This document shows, piece by piece, positions 28,217-36,146 of a stretch of DNA of 44,802 bases. The stretch spans positions 1-44,802 of the IMG/VR virus record IMGVR_UViG_3300031974_001441, one strand, 5' to 3'. Each line of letters opens with the position of its first letter. Positions within the stretch are counted from its first letter, which is position 1. A model generated the notes under the pieces. It had not been told where the DNA came from. It was given only the letters and a program-made list of their open reading frames with translations, and searched no databases. The stretch is from a virus. The position numbers and the translations under genes were made by a program.

Positions 28217-28242
28217 AAAGGGGGACACCCTATGTGCCCCCC
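28217..28242 (-). terminator. G/C-run hairpin after the 355-aa gene, likely terminator
   Basis: On the minus strand a 9-bp stem (GGGGGGCAC with GTGTCCCCC, one G-T wobble) and a 5-nt loop is followed by TTTAAT. It lies 12 bases after the stop of the 355-aa gene and before the 153-aa gene, in one of the few gaps of this block. The short T run makes it a moderate intrinsic terminator or a 3'-end stabiliser. Confidence 0.7.
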
Positions 28243-28254
28243 ATTAAAGGTTTA

Positions 28255-29322
28255 TCAGAATACGTACTCGACCTTAGTAGCAGCTGGGTCAGCTGTTCCA
28301 TTGTTAAGTACGAGACCAACTTTGTTCTGGCCATTGACCTCATAGATAGTAACACTACCGTACTGAGATCCCTTCACAACGTTGCGGTCTCCGTCAATCT
28401 TGTACGTGATTTCGTATCTGTCGTACTCCGTAGAAGCAGACGTAACAAAATCAGTAAAGCTGTCAGGGAAGTACATACGGTTGAAGTTACCGCTGTAAGA
28501 GCGACCCTTCAACTCAGCAGCACGTGCTTGCCATGCATTACCAACACCGGGAACAAACTCAGTGACAGCAAAGTCAGTAGCAGTAACTGCAGCATCGTCT
28601 GTCAAGTTCTCACCAATAACTTCGAAGTGAACACCAGCGTGACGTGCAGTCAAGACTGCAGTACCTGATCCAGCAGCATTCACGCTGATCAATGCATTCA
28701 AAACACTGTGGTTCTGAACTGCAGTTCTAACAGCATCACACGTAGTTGTATCAGTACCAGTTGCAGTGAAGCTAATGTTGATGATCTTGTGGTTAGTGGT
28801 GTTGTGTGCACCGAGTGGGAAGTTGAAGTTATTACCTCCCAAATCAGCAAACGCAGCCTCACCATTAACGTAGTTCAAGTAATCAGAAGGGCTAGTTCTA
28901 ATTACAAACTTGAGCTGAACTTCGTCATTAGCTCCTTCATTGGTTGTATCAGGCGTGTAGGTTACTGCATACTGAGTAGTAGCAACGTAGCCAGCACAAG
29001 TGACACGAACAATGTTGCGAGTGTCAATGATTGGGGAAGCAATAGGGTTGCTGCCTCCGTATCCTTGAACAACTTGCAACGATGTCTTCAGCATGAGTGG
29101 ATTAGCTATCGTTACTGCGTCGTCTGCAGTATCACCGCCTGTGGTGTCGTTATCTACAGTATTGGTAAACAAAGCAGAACCAAACCATGCACCCCCAGTA
29201 GAAGCGCTATTGAGATCCCAGAAACCCAACTCTCCTGCGAGATTTGCGTCCGAGAATCTGTCGTCGCCTGCTGTACCAGCCGCAATAAGAGACGCCTGGG
29301 TTTTAAAAAATACTTGTCTCAT
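28255..29322 (-). CDS. Probable abundant virion structural protein (355 aa)
   Basis: Ala/Thr/Asn-rich, beta-type composition, no signal peptide or membrane segment. It shares with the MCP gene a stronger use of C-ending codons than its neighbours, suggesting high expression, and it is followed by a strong hairpin like the one after the MCP gene. The N-terminus reads MRQVFFKTQASLIAAG and the C-terminus KVGLVLNN ... VEYVF. No family is recognised with confidence. It may be a head decoration, head fibre or tail/neck component; position between a ring-like gene and the adhesin genes supports a structural role. Confidence 0.83.
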   Translation of the reverse strand: MRQVFFKTQASLIAAGTAGDDRFSDANLAGELGFWDLNSASTGGAWFGSALFTNTVDNDTTGGDTADDAVTIANPLMLKTSLQVVQGYGGSNPIASPIIDTRNIVRVTCAGYVATTQYAVTYTPDTTNEGANDEVQLKFVIRTSPSDYLNYVNGEAAFADLGGNNFNFPLGAHNTTNHKIINISFTATGTDTTTCDAVRTAVQNHSVLNALISVNAAGSGTAVLTARHAGVHFEVIGENLTDDAAVTATDFAVTEFVPGVGNAWQARAAELKGRSYSGNFNRMYFPDSFTDFVTSASTEYDRYEITYKIDGDRNVVKGSQYGSVTIYEVNGQNKVGLVLNNGTADPAATKVEYVF

Positions 29323-29350
29323 AATTGTTATTTAAGACATTGAACAAAAA

Positions 29351-30595
29351 TTACTCGCTCTCTAGGACTTCCCCAGATTGCGTATTATATCTTGGAGACT
29401 CGAAGCCTTCCAAGATGCTTTTAACTGCCATCTCCACAATCTCGTGGTGAGTGTGCTCTGGCAGTTCGCACCCAATACCTTTCCTCTTGTTTATATCCCT
29501 AGGTTTACGGATATACTTTATCTGAACGGAATTGGGTACAAAAGATCTTGTCGTATACAAATCTACGAAAGTTTCCTGCACTGTGTATAAGATACCGTCT
29601 TCTTTTGTCGAATTAAATGGGTCATCTAAGATAGCGTATATGTCGTCCTGTTGCACGAACTTACAATTCGTTCTTAAGATACCAAGATTGCTTGTATCAT
29701 AATTTACAGGCAATACGTCCTCAGAGTTTACAAATCTTCTTGTTTGTATGTATGACGTTGTGGGGTCAGAGTTAACTATTGTTCTTAGAGTTACATCTGA
29801 CCTATCAGCTCTAACCCATGTAATTACAGCGTAAGCCCCATTAACATCTACTGCATCGTCTGCTCCAATAGCCTCTCCTGCGATCTTTACAAATCCTACT
29901 TGTGTAGGATCGACTGCTTCTTCCTCGCTTGTATATTCTCTAGAGAGGTAGAACTCATTTGCGTCAGCTGTAGGTGAGTCTGCAGATGCTGTTTCAAAGT
30001 ATCTGTCAGTGTAGCTGTCATTGTTAGACAAGCTAGGTATAACATCACCAGAGTATACATCTGACAGTAGATCGTCAAATGTCAAACCACCTGTTGCAGA
30101 TATTACAGCTTCTGGTGCACCACTCGGTGATGCCAATTCTATCTGTTGTATGATGTACCCAGGCTGTGGTGCTGACAAGGGTATTCTTAGATATTGTCTG
30201 TAGATACCCCCCTCAACAACTGGGAGGGCCTCTTTCTTACAAGTGAACACTACTTCTGAGAGTAGGTTGATGAGATACATGTAGTCCGTTGGGAACTTGT
30301 ATCTGTAGATATATACATTGCCGTGATTCCTAGAAGTATAACCGATGCCCATATAGCTACCGGTATACCCCGTGTAATCTTCAACAAGGTTGCGGAGGTC
30401 GTCCAACCTCTTCTGAGATTGTTCGAACCCCCGCTTGTACTTGTTGCCCATAGGATTATATCTCTGGTTGATAAACCTGCGTACGGCAAAGTTCAACTCC
30501 AGATCTATCTCTTCTGGGAGAAGTGTATCAGCCTGGAACGATGCAATTTTCTGCACGCCCTGGTTGATCGCAATATGCATATCTTCTACTGTCAC
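29351..30595 (-). CDS. Ring/neck-like structural protein (414 aa)
   Basis: The N-terminus (TVEDMHIAINQGVQKIAS ... LPEEIDLELNFAVRRFINQRYNP) fits the helical start of crAss-like ring proteins: helix, then 'LPEEID..LN.A..RFI..R', then a charged helix leading to a tyrosine-rich turn. Strand-rich insertions occupy the middle; the C-terminus (RDINKRKGIGCELPEHTHHEIVEMAVKSILE is split across this motif in the protein) ends with the conserved 'LPEHTHxEIV' pattern. Such proteins stack below the portal. It overlaps the upstream 265-aa gene by four bases. Confidence 0.84.
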   Translation of the reverse strand: MTVEDMHIAINQGVQKIASFQADTLLPEEIDLELNFAVRRFINQRYNPMGNKYKRGFEQSQKRLDDLRNLVEDYTGYTGSYMGIGYTSRNHGNVYIYRYKFPTDYMYLINLLSEVVFTCKKEALPVVEGGIYRQYLRIPLSAPQPGYIIQQIELASPSGAPEAVISATGGLTFDDLLSDVYSGDVIPSLSNNDSYTDRYFETASADSPTADANEFYLSREYTSEEEAVDPTQVGFVKIAGEAIGADDAVDVNGAYAVITWVRADRSDVTLRTIVNSDPTTSYIQTRRFVNSEDVLPVNYDTSNLGILRTNCKFVQQDDIYAILDDPFNSTKEDGILYTVQETFVDLYTTRSFVPNSVQIKYIRKPRDINKRKGIGCELPEHTHHEIVEMAVKSILEGFESPRYNTQSGEVLESE

Positions 30596-31389
30596 TGCAA
30601 TGATTTCAGTTGCGCCCTCATAGCATTTACTGCTCCTGAGTTCTTCTTGTTTTTAAAGTAGATGATTGTCTCAGTGATGTTCTCTCCGACTGTCTCCTCA
30701 CCATAAATATGCTGATTCCCAATCTTACGAATAACTCCTGCTGCAACCAATTCTTCGATCTCAGCTCTTAGGTCAAGGTTTTTATCGAGAACGATCTTCA
30801 AGAACTTATCAGGAGTTTTATCCTTAGCCTCGTACAAACTGTTCTCTACCTCCATCTCAGACAACTTATCAGGGTTGGTGTTACCAAGCACCCTCAGGAT
30901 TCTTCTCATCTTATCTATATCTGTAGATATCTTGATGAACTCCTTGTCTGCTTCCTTCTTCACTTTGATCTTGTTGTTCTGATCTATAAGGTCCTTGTTA
31001 GGATCATAGATGTAGAATCTATGGTGTGAGTCCATAGTTTCTTTTTTGTCAGCTACGTGTCTATGCTTCTGGCACCACTTATAGGTTATCCAGTCCAGTA
31101 TATTCACAGGTGTGCCATCATCCTCTGTTGTGATATCGAGCTCCTTGCCTTCGAATGGAACCTTTACTGCCATGTTGGCCCAAAAGGTTTTTTCTGCTGC
31201 GGGGAACTCTGGATGACTGTGTGGCAATCCAAGAATCTCTGGTAGGTATTTCTTTGCTTGTTCGGAGTCCAGTCCTTTAAGTGGTTGTCTACCTACATAC
31301 ATAGAGCCGAGTGTGACTCTTGCGCCAGCTCTTATCTCCTTGGGGAGAAAGCCCTGGACTTCTTTGCGTCTGATTATAACTTTTCTCAT
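30592..31389 (-). CDS. Head-neck region protein of unknown function (265 aa)
   Basis: A charged, mainly helical protein with a beta-rich start (KVIIRRKEVQGFLPKEIR ... RVTLGSMYVGRQPLKGL) and a His-rich middle (WCQKHRHVADK ... DSHHRFYIYDP). The C-terminal region 'EIEELVAAGVIRKIGNQHIYG' looks like a small winged-helix or helical unit. The gene lies between the MCP and the ring-like 414-aa gene, a place usually held by head-completion or connector proteins. I do not recognise a named family. Confidence 0.8.
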   Translation of the reverse strand: MRKVIIRRKEVQGFLPKEIRAGARVTLGSMYVGRQPLKGLDSEQAKKYLPEILGLPHSHPEFPAAEKTFWANMAVKVPFEGKELDITTEDDGTPVNILDWITYKWCQKHRHVADKKETMDSHHRFYIYDPNKDLIDQNNKIKVKKEADKEFIKISTDIDKMRRILRVLGNTNPDKLSEMEVENSLYEAKDKTPDKFLKIVLDKNLDLRAEIEELVAAGVIRKIGNQHIYGEETVGENITETIIYFKNKKNSGAVNAMRAQLKSLQ

Positions 31390-31428
31390 GTTCTTTTAAG
31401 TTGAAAGAATAAACTGTTTTTAGGATGG

Positions 31429-31469
31429 TTGCAAATGGGGGGAGCCCCTCTCAGAGTCCCCCCTTGCAA
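31429..31469 (-). terminator. Large G-run hairpin after the MCP gene
   Basis: Reading the minus strand, the arms TTGCAA + GGGGGGA pair with TCCCCCC + TTGCAA (two unpaired bases between the last two), with a small inner CTC/GAG hairpin. It begins 12 bases after the MCP stop and ends 39 bases before the next gene. There is no clean T tract, so it may be a partial terminator, an attenuator or a block to 3' exonucleases that raises MCP messenger over downstream genes. Confidence 0.68.
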
Positions 31470-31481
31470 ACCAAACACAAA

Positions 31482-32957
31482 TTACGATGCAGTACAAGTC
31501 ATATCGAGCGAAGTATCGAATCTGCGGAGCAGGATACCAGCCGTCTTCAACATATGTACAGAAGCACCGTCTATATCGCTAGCGCGGGTATCGGTTTCAG
31601 TGAAGCCCTTAGGCACAACTGAACCGGCGACACACCAACGCAACATTTCACGACCCTTCTTATTGATCATCTGGAGGTTGTTTTCTCCATCGTAAGAAGA
31701 TTGGTCGACGAACGTCATTCTGTAAGACTCGAGTGGCAAACCAGTTTCTGGGTGCTTCTTAGAAGCTTGAGCAACTGGACCGTGGTCGAACAATGGAACC
31801 TTGACAACGTTCACACGGTGACCATCAATGTGGTCGTATGATGTGAAGTAACCGGTGATTCCGAGGTTACGACCGCTACCCGTGATAAACTTAGACTCCG
31901 TTGTTCTGAGGTAAGCGTTATCACTGCTGCTAATACCAGTACCACTAACACCATTAGCGTAGTAGCTGCGCAGAGCCTTATCGAACTCACGTGCACCACC
32001 AATACCTGTGAACAAAGTGACTTGCTTATCCGTAGCATCAGTCATGCCGTAGAACAAATCACCAATGGTGTCCTCGATTTTCTTTTGAGTCAACGTAGAG
32101 TACGTGTCCTTGTTGATGATCTGCTCGAACAAGCCAGGACCAGAAACAACTGGTTGACCATTCTCGTCAGTCATCTGCGTACGACCAGTATCGTCGTGCG
32201 TACGCTGACCGTACCAGTAGTACATCTCACACTCTTCCTTAAACTTGAGCATGTGACGGTACTCTTCGTAGTCCATCCACAACTTAGTGGTAGAACCCTC
32301 TTTCATTGGGAGGTTGAATTCCGCAACGTAGTCCTTAGCGTTACCAGAGAACTGGTAAGACTTACGTACGGTACCGATCTTAGAACGGACCAAACCTGGT
32401 GCCGTCCAGTTAGATGCGTTACCGCGTGAGAAGTCAAGTCCTACGTTAGCGAACAACATACCCCAGAGTGATCCCTCATCAAGGTCTTCACCTGAAGCAG
32501 CGCTCAATCCAGTAGCACCGGGCTTAACGAGTTGCAAAGTGTACTCGTATCCGTCAGCGACAGGGATTGGGTCAGCCATGATACGCGCAAGTTCACCTGA
32601 TTGTGAGACGAGCGTGTATGGGAAGATGAACCACTTGTCTGGGAAGACAACTTTAAAGGTTGAACCGTTTGCACCAATGAGGGTGTCATTAGCGCTAGAG
32701 TTAACACGAACAACGGGACGAACATTCACATCGTGAGTCTTCACCCGGTACTCGTACTCGTAACGGTTAATAGATCTGGTATTACCAACACCTTCGGTCA
32801 GGAACGAGAGAGGAAACTTCTTCTCTTCGCGGCCTGCGAGGTGGGTAATGATTGGAGACAGCTCTTCGGGCTTCTCCATCAACGCATTAACCAACGAATT
32901 GCTGTCGGTCATTTGCGAGTCATTGTAGTACGTTTTCAGTACTTGCATCAAAGCCAT
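31482..32957 (-). CDS. Major capsid protein, crAss-like HK97 fold (491 aa)
   Basis: The segment 'FPLSFLTEGVGNTRSI' near residue 53, then 'FKVVFPDKWFIFPY', 'RIMADPIPV..GYEYTLQLV', 'GSLWGMLFANVG', and 'SRGNASNWTAPG' follow the order of motifs in crAss-like major capsid proteins. Length is close to that group. It forms the icosahedral shell with an HK97 fold. It comes right after the acidic scaffold gene and before a G-run hairpin. Codon use is enriched in C-ending codons, as expected for the most abundant virion protein. The start ATG follows an AT-rich stretch and is the only good option. Confidence 0.9.
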   Translation of the reverse strand: MALMQVLKTYYNDSQMTDSNSLVNALMEKPEELSPIITHLAGREEKKFPLSFLTEGVGNTRSINRYEYEYRVKTHDVNVRPVVRVNSSANDTLIGANGSTFKVVFPDKWFIFPYTLVSQSGELARIMADPIPVADGYEYTLQLVKPGATGLSAASGEDLDEGSLWGMLFANVGLDFSRGNASNWTAPGLVRSKIGTVRKSYQFSGNAKDYVAEFNLPMKEGSTTKLWMDYEEYRHMLKFKEECEMYYWYGQRTHDDTGRTQMTDENGQPVVSGPGLFEQIINKDTYSTLTQKKIEDTIGDLFYGMTDATDKQVTLFTGIGGAREFDKALRSYYANGVSGTGISSSDNAYLRTTESKFITGSGRNLGITGYFTSYDHIDGHRVNVVKVPLFDHGPVAQASKKHPETGLPLESYRMTFVDQSSYDGENNLQMINKKGREMLRWCVAGSVVPKGFTETDTRASDIDGASVHMLKTAGILLRRFDTSLDMTCTAS

Positions 32958-32982
32958 GATTGTTTATTTTAAAAGTTAATGC

Positions 32983-34116
32983 TTAACCAAGAAGCGCGTT
33001 TATGTCCAGCTGATCTGGATCAAATGCCTGTTGCTTTCTGCGTTGTGCACCCTTAGCGCTTCTTACTCTCTCTTCGTTCGAAATAATTCTCTCTCTGAGA
33101 TTGCGTGCACTCTGCGTTCTAGCCTTTGTATTGATAATGCCCTCAAGATCAAATCCGCTGTACAGCAGATAATCCATTGCGAGCTTAATGTCCATATCTG
33201 ACTCAGCGTAGTCAAGATCTCGTTGCGTTTGCCCCGCATCATTGACTGGCGCTGAGATGTATTCAAAGAAGTTAGCCTTCTCAACGTCAGGGATGGTTAC
33301 ACCCCCGAAGCTGTTCCCGCTTTCGATAACGTCTGCGACTCCTTCCCAAAACTCTTCTTGCTCTGCTTGGAACTGAGCATACTCTTGTTGCTGCTGTTCA
33401 AACATCTGCTGTCGTTGTTGCTGCTGCAAGCTTGCCAACTCCTGTTGTGCAATTTGTGCCTTGTTGTAGAGCTTACCAGTGTCTTCGTAGTCGTTGAGCA
33501 TTTCCTCAATGAACTCCTCTGGATGGCCCTTCGTTTCAAAGTACTGTGCAAGCAGAGCTTTTTGAACTCCTATGTCTCCTTCTTCTACTCGAAGGTTACC
33601 ATAGTCAAGTTGTGGGTTGTAGGCTTGGAAGAACTGACCAGAGTCACCGCCTGCAAGTACATAGTCAAGGTGTTGCTGTACCTCGGGGAACTGTCTAAAC
33701 AAATCCTCGATCTGGTCTTCTGCAACTTCTTGAGCCATGTCTTTGACATACTCAGTAAGTCCCTCTACAGTATCATCGTACTCAAACTCCGGCTCGAAGC
33801 CCAGTACGTTTGAGATCTGATCGGCGATGCTAGCATCTTCGTCCAGGTCATCTTCTACTGTATACTCGTCGTTGTCGTTATCATAGTCTTCGTCAACGTA
33901 ATCCTCATGGTCTTCATCCCCATGATCATCGTCATCTTCGTACTCTGCAACGTCCTCGTCGAGTTCGTTATCTACCTCATCATACTCTTCTTCATAAGAA
34001 TCCTCAACGTCTTGAGGTTCCAGTTGTTCAGCGGCATCGAGCCCTGGAGCTCCGTCCCCGATTACATCATCGAAGCTTATTGCGCTGAAGTCTAATTTGT
34101 TGTTTGGATCTGACAT
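32983..34116 (-). CDS. Acidic scaffolding protein (377 aa)
   Basis: Residues 35-100 are almost entirely Asp/Glu/Tyr, the middle (about 210-260) is a Gln/Glu-rich coiled coil, and the C-terminus is basic and ends DPDQLDINALLG. This acid-rich plus coiled-coil plus basic C-terminus layout is typical of phage capsid scaffolds, whose C-terminal helix binds the MCP. The location directly before the MCP supports it. No protease motif is visible. Alternative: an acidic DNA-mimic or other head protein, but less likely. Confidence 0.86.
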   Translation of the reverse strand: MSDPNNKLDFSAISFDDVIGDGAPGLDAAEQLEPQDVEDSYEEEYDEVDNELDEDVAEYEDDDDHGDEDHEDYVDEDYDNDNDEYTVEDDLDEDASIADQISNVLGFEPEFEYDDTVEGLTEYVKDMAQEVAEDQIEDLFRQFPEVQQHLDYVLAGGDSGQFFQAYNPQLDYGNLRVEEGDIGVQKALLAQYFETKGHPEEFIEEMLNDYEDTGKLYNKAQIAQQELASLQQQQRQQMFEQQQQEYAQFQAEQEEFWEGVADVIESGNSFGGVTIPDVEKANFFEYISAPVNDAGQTQRDLDYAESDMDIKLAMDYLLYSGFDLEGIINTKARTQSARNLRERIISNEERVRSAKGAQRRKQQAFDPDQLDINALLG

Positions 34117-34187
34117 GGTGCAAAAATATTTGTTTGTGTTTGTGGTTTGCTTATAAAATTATTTTATACAGTGACTATTATTATATA
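34117..34187. promoter_or_regulatory. AT-rich regulatory gap with inverted repeats upstream of scaffold/MCP genes
   Basis: This 71-base gap is one of the larger ones inside the minus-strand head-gene block. It holds a 17-base near-perfect palindrome at 34152-34168 (TATAAAAT-T-ATTTTATA) and a second inverted repeat at about 34170-34192 (AGTGA ... TCACT). A TATTTTTG box lies four bases from the scaffold ATG, too close for a normal promoter. The gap may hold a terminator for the upstream gene or an operator or promoter for scaffold and MCP. Confidence 0.45.
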
Positions 34188-36146
34188 TCACTTGCGTTTT
34201 CTAGCCTTCCTTCTACGGTCCTTCAATCTCCTACCAAGCTTAGAGCGTACTTTCCTTCTGGTTACTGCTTTGTAGCCTGAATCAGAGGGCTGCAAGAACT
34301 TGTCTTCTTCCCCTCTTGGGTCAAACTCTTGAAGGTTAAGTTCGATATCTTCTTCTGGTGGTGCTGGGGCATTTTTAGGTGCCTGAGTTTTCTTAGCCTC
34401 TTCTCTCTGCTGCACTACCTTCTTAGCTTCCTTTCTTTCTTCCTTGACTTTCTTCTTGCTGGAAACCATGGCTCCCTTGTAGTTTGCCTTTATGTTGTCA
34501 GGGTACATTCTCTTCATCTTGGTAGTCTGAGTACCATCTACCCAGTTACCGTCTGAATCTTTTTCTCCACCCATATTACCACCGAGAACTTCGTAGTACT
34601 TTCTACCGTTTTCATCAACGCCTGTACCTACGATAATGTCAGAGTGTGAGCTGTATCTTTCTCCTCGCTTACTTGCCTTCTTGAAGTCTTGGTAACCCCA
34701 TCCCTTTGTATCACCTCTTCCTCTGTAGAGGATATCACCTACCTCGTAGTCATCCTCCCACTTAAGCTTTTTGGTCTTGTAGTTGCCCTCACTCTTGTAA
34801 GCTTTGTTGATGTAGTCTGCGTGCAGGGGACTGCCTTGGAACTCAGGATCAATCTGCCTAGCAAAGTGGGTTACAGTTGCAGCACTCCATGGTGCATCTA
34901 CAGAGTTTAGGTCAGGCTCACCTACGTCAGCAAACATCTTATTTATATACATAGCTGCCCTAGGATCACTCTCATTTCGGAACTGGCCTGTTTCGGGGTC
35001 CATCATCTCAGTCATGTAGTTGGCTACTGCATAACTCATCGTATCGTTCCTTGCCTCCTCTCTGGCTTTATCTATTGAGCCTTTTCTTTTCCCGGTGAAA
35101 AAGTCTCCCATGACTTGTTGACCAGCTCTTACAGCATCCCATTTATTAGCCATAGTTCCAGGCTCTTCTCCAGGAGGTGGTGGGGTGTATCCTTCTAGTG
35201 GGTCTGATGAACCTCCTACAGATCTTTTTATTCTCCCAAACTTATTGGTGTATCCGCCTGATTTGAACTTCGGGCCTCTAAATGTACCAGCAGGTACGCT
35301 ATCCATAGCTTGTACTGTCTTGTCTCCAAGGTCTACGTAGTCTGCAGTTTTAGCTGCAGTAATAGCCGCCTCACCTCCGTGGTGCATAGCATGTGCTGTT
35401 TTTGCTACTACCTTTGTCTCGCCTAGTGCTTTTGCGGTCTTTGCTATTGATGCGACACCTGCTGCGTTACCTATAACTGGGATGGCAGCTGCTACGTTAA
35501 GACCACCAAGTCCTGCATACTTTGCTGCGTTTGCACCATCTCCTGATAATGCATAGTATCCTGATCTACCAAAACTGATAGCTGCGTTTATCAAGTCAGC
35601 TGGTACACTTATTACCTCACCTACACCTGTAGCTGCTGCTGCCAGTGATCCAGCTCCTAGTGCAATCTGTGCTCTGTCCAAGTAGTCTTTTACTGGTGTA
35701 CCCTCTACAGGCACGCTACTCCAGCTCCCATCTATGTTTTCAGTTGGTGCAAACTCTGGTCTAGCTACTGCTTCTCTTGGCTCACCTTCCTCAGCTCTAC
35801 GTCTACCGTACTTACCTCTAGCTCTGAGATCACCTGCTGTTACTACACCTTTGAATGACGATATTCCCGGGGCGACTGGTGCACTACCAACCTTACTTCC
35901 TACACTCTTAGTTTTAATCGGTGGTCTTGTCCCGATCGTATTGACTGGGTTGTTAGGAGGATTATTTGGGAGGGCCATAGCCTGACCCCCGGGTTCGTTG
36001 TAGGGCTTTAGCCCTTTCATTCTTTCTTCTTGGGTGACAGCCAGCTTGAGAGAAGCAGCAGGATCACGGAACAAGTCTACATAACTTCCGTCATATCCTG
36101 ATGCCTTAGCATTCTCGATAATCTCTCTCCTCTGCTTGTTGTTCAT
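34188..36146 (-). CDS. 652-aa protein: pretoxin-like hydrophobic module plus DUF2272-like predicted hydrolase, basic tail
   Basis: Residues about 155-245 are Gly/Ala-rich and hydrophobic (EVISVPADLI ... AAIPVIGNAAG), much like the pretoxin module before toxin domains. Residues about 365-550 fit a DUF2272/CHAP-like fold: P419-W-S-A422, H442, G-DILYRGR at 470, S500-H-S-D and GGN at 522-524. Such domains are predicted to cut peptidoglycan; here a Ser sits where related CHAP enzymes carry Cys, so activity is uncertain. The last 100 residues are Lys/Arg/Glu-rich and end in a basic tail. It overlaps the portal gene by four bases. Likely a virion-internal protein that helps cross the cell wall; this is inference. 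Confidence 0.8.
   Translation of the reverse strand: MNNKQRREIIENAKASGYDGSYVDLFRDPAASLKLAVTQEERMKGLKPYNEPGGQAMALPNNPPNNPVNTIGTRPPIKTKSVGSKVGSAPVAPGISSFKGVVTAGDLRARGKYGRRRAEEGEPREAVARPEFAPTENIDGSWSSVPVEGTPVKDYLDRAQIALGAGSLAAAATGVGEVISVPADLINAAISFGRSGYYALSGDGANAAKYAGLGGLNVAAAIPVIGNAAGVASIAKTAKALGETKVVAKTAHAMHHGGEAAITAAKTADYVDLGDKTVQAMDSVPAGTFRGPKFKSGGYTNKFGRIKRSVGGSSDPLEGYTPPPPGEEPGTMANKWDAVRAGQQVMGDFFTGKRKGSIDKAREEARNDTMSYAVANYMTEMMDPETGQFRNESDPRAAMYINKMFADVGEPDLNSVDAPWSAATVTHFARQIDPEFQGSPLHADYINKAYKSEGNYKTKKLKWEDDYEVGDILYRGRGDTKGWGYQDFKKASKRGERYSSHSDIIVGTGVDENGRKYYEVLGGNMGGEKDSDGNWVDGTQTTKMKRMYPDNIKANYKGAMVSSKKKVKEERKEAKKVVQQREEAKKTQAPKNAPAPPEEDIELNLQEFDPRGEEDKFLQPSDSGYKAVTRRKVRSKLGRRLKDRRRKARKRK

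Noticed and set aside
34120-34130. TATTTTTG box as promoter for the scaffold gene
   Set aside because: Only four bases from the ATG and no TTTG 19 bases upstream.
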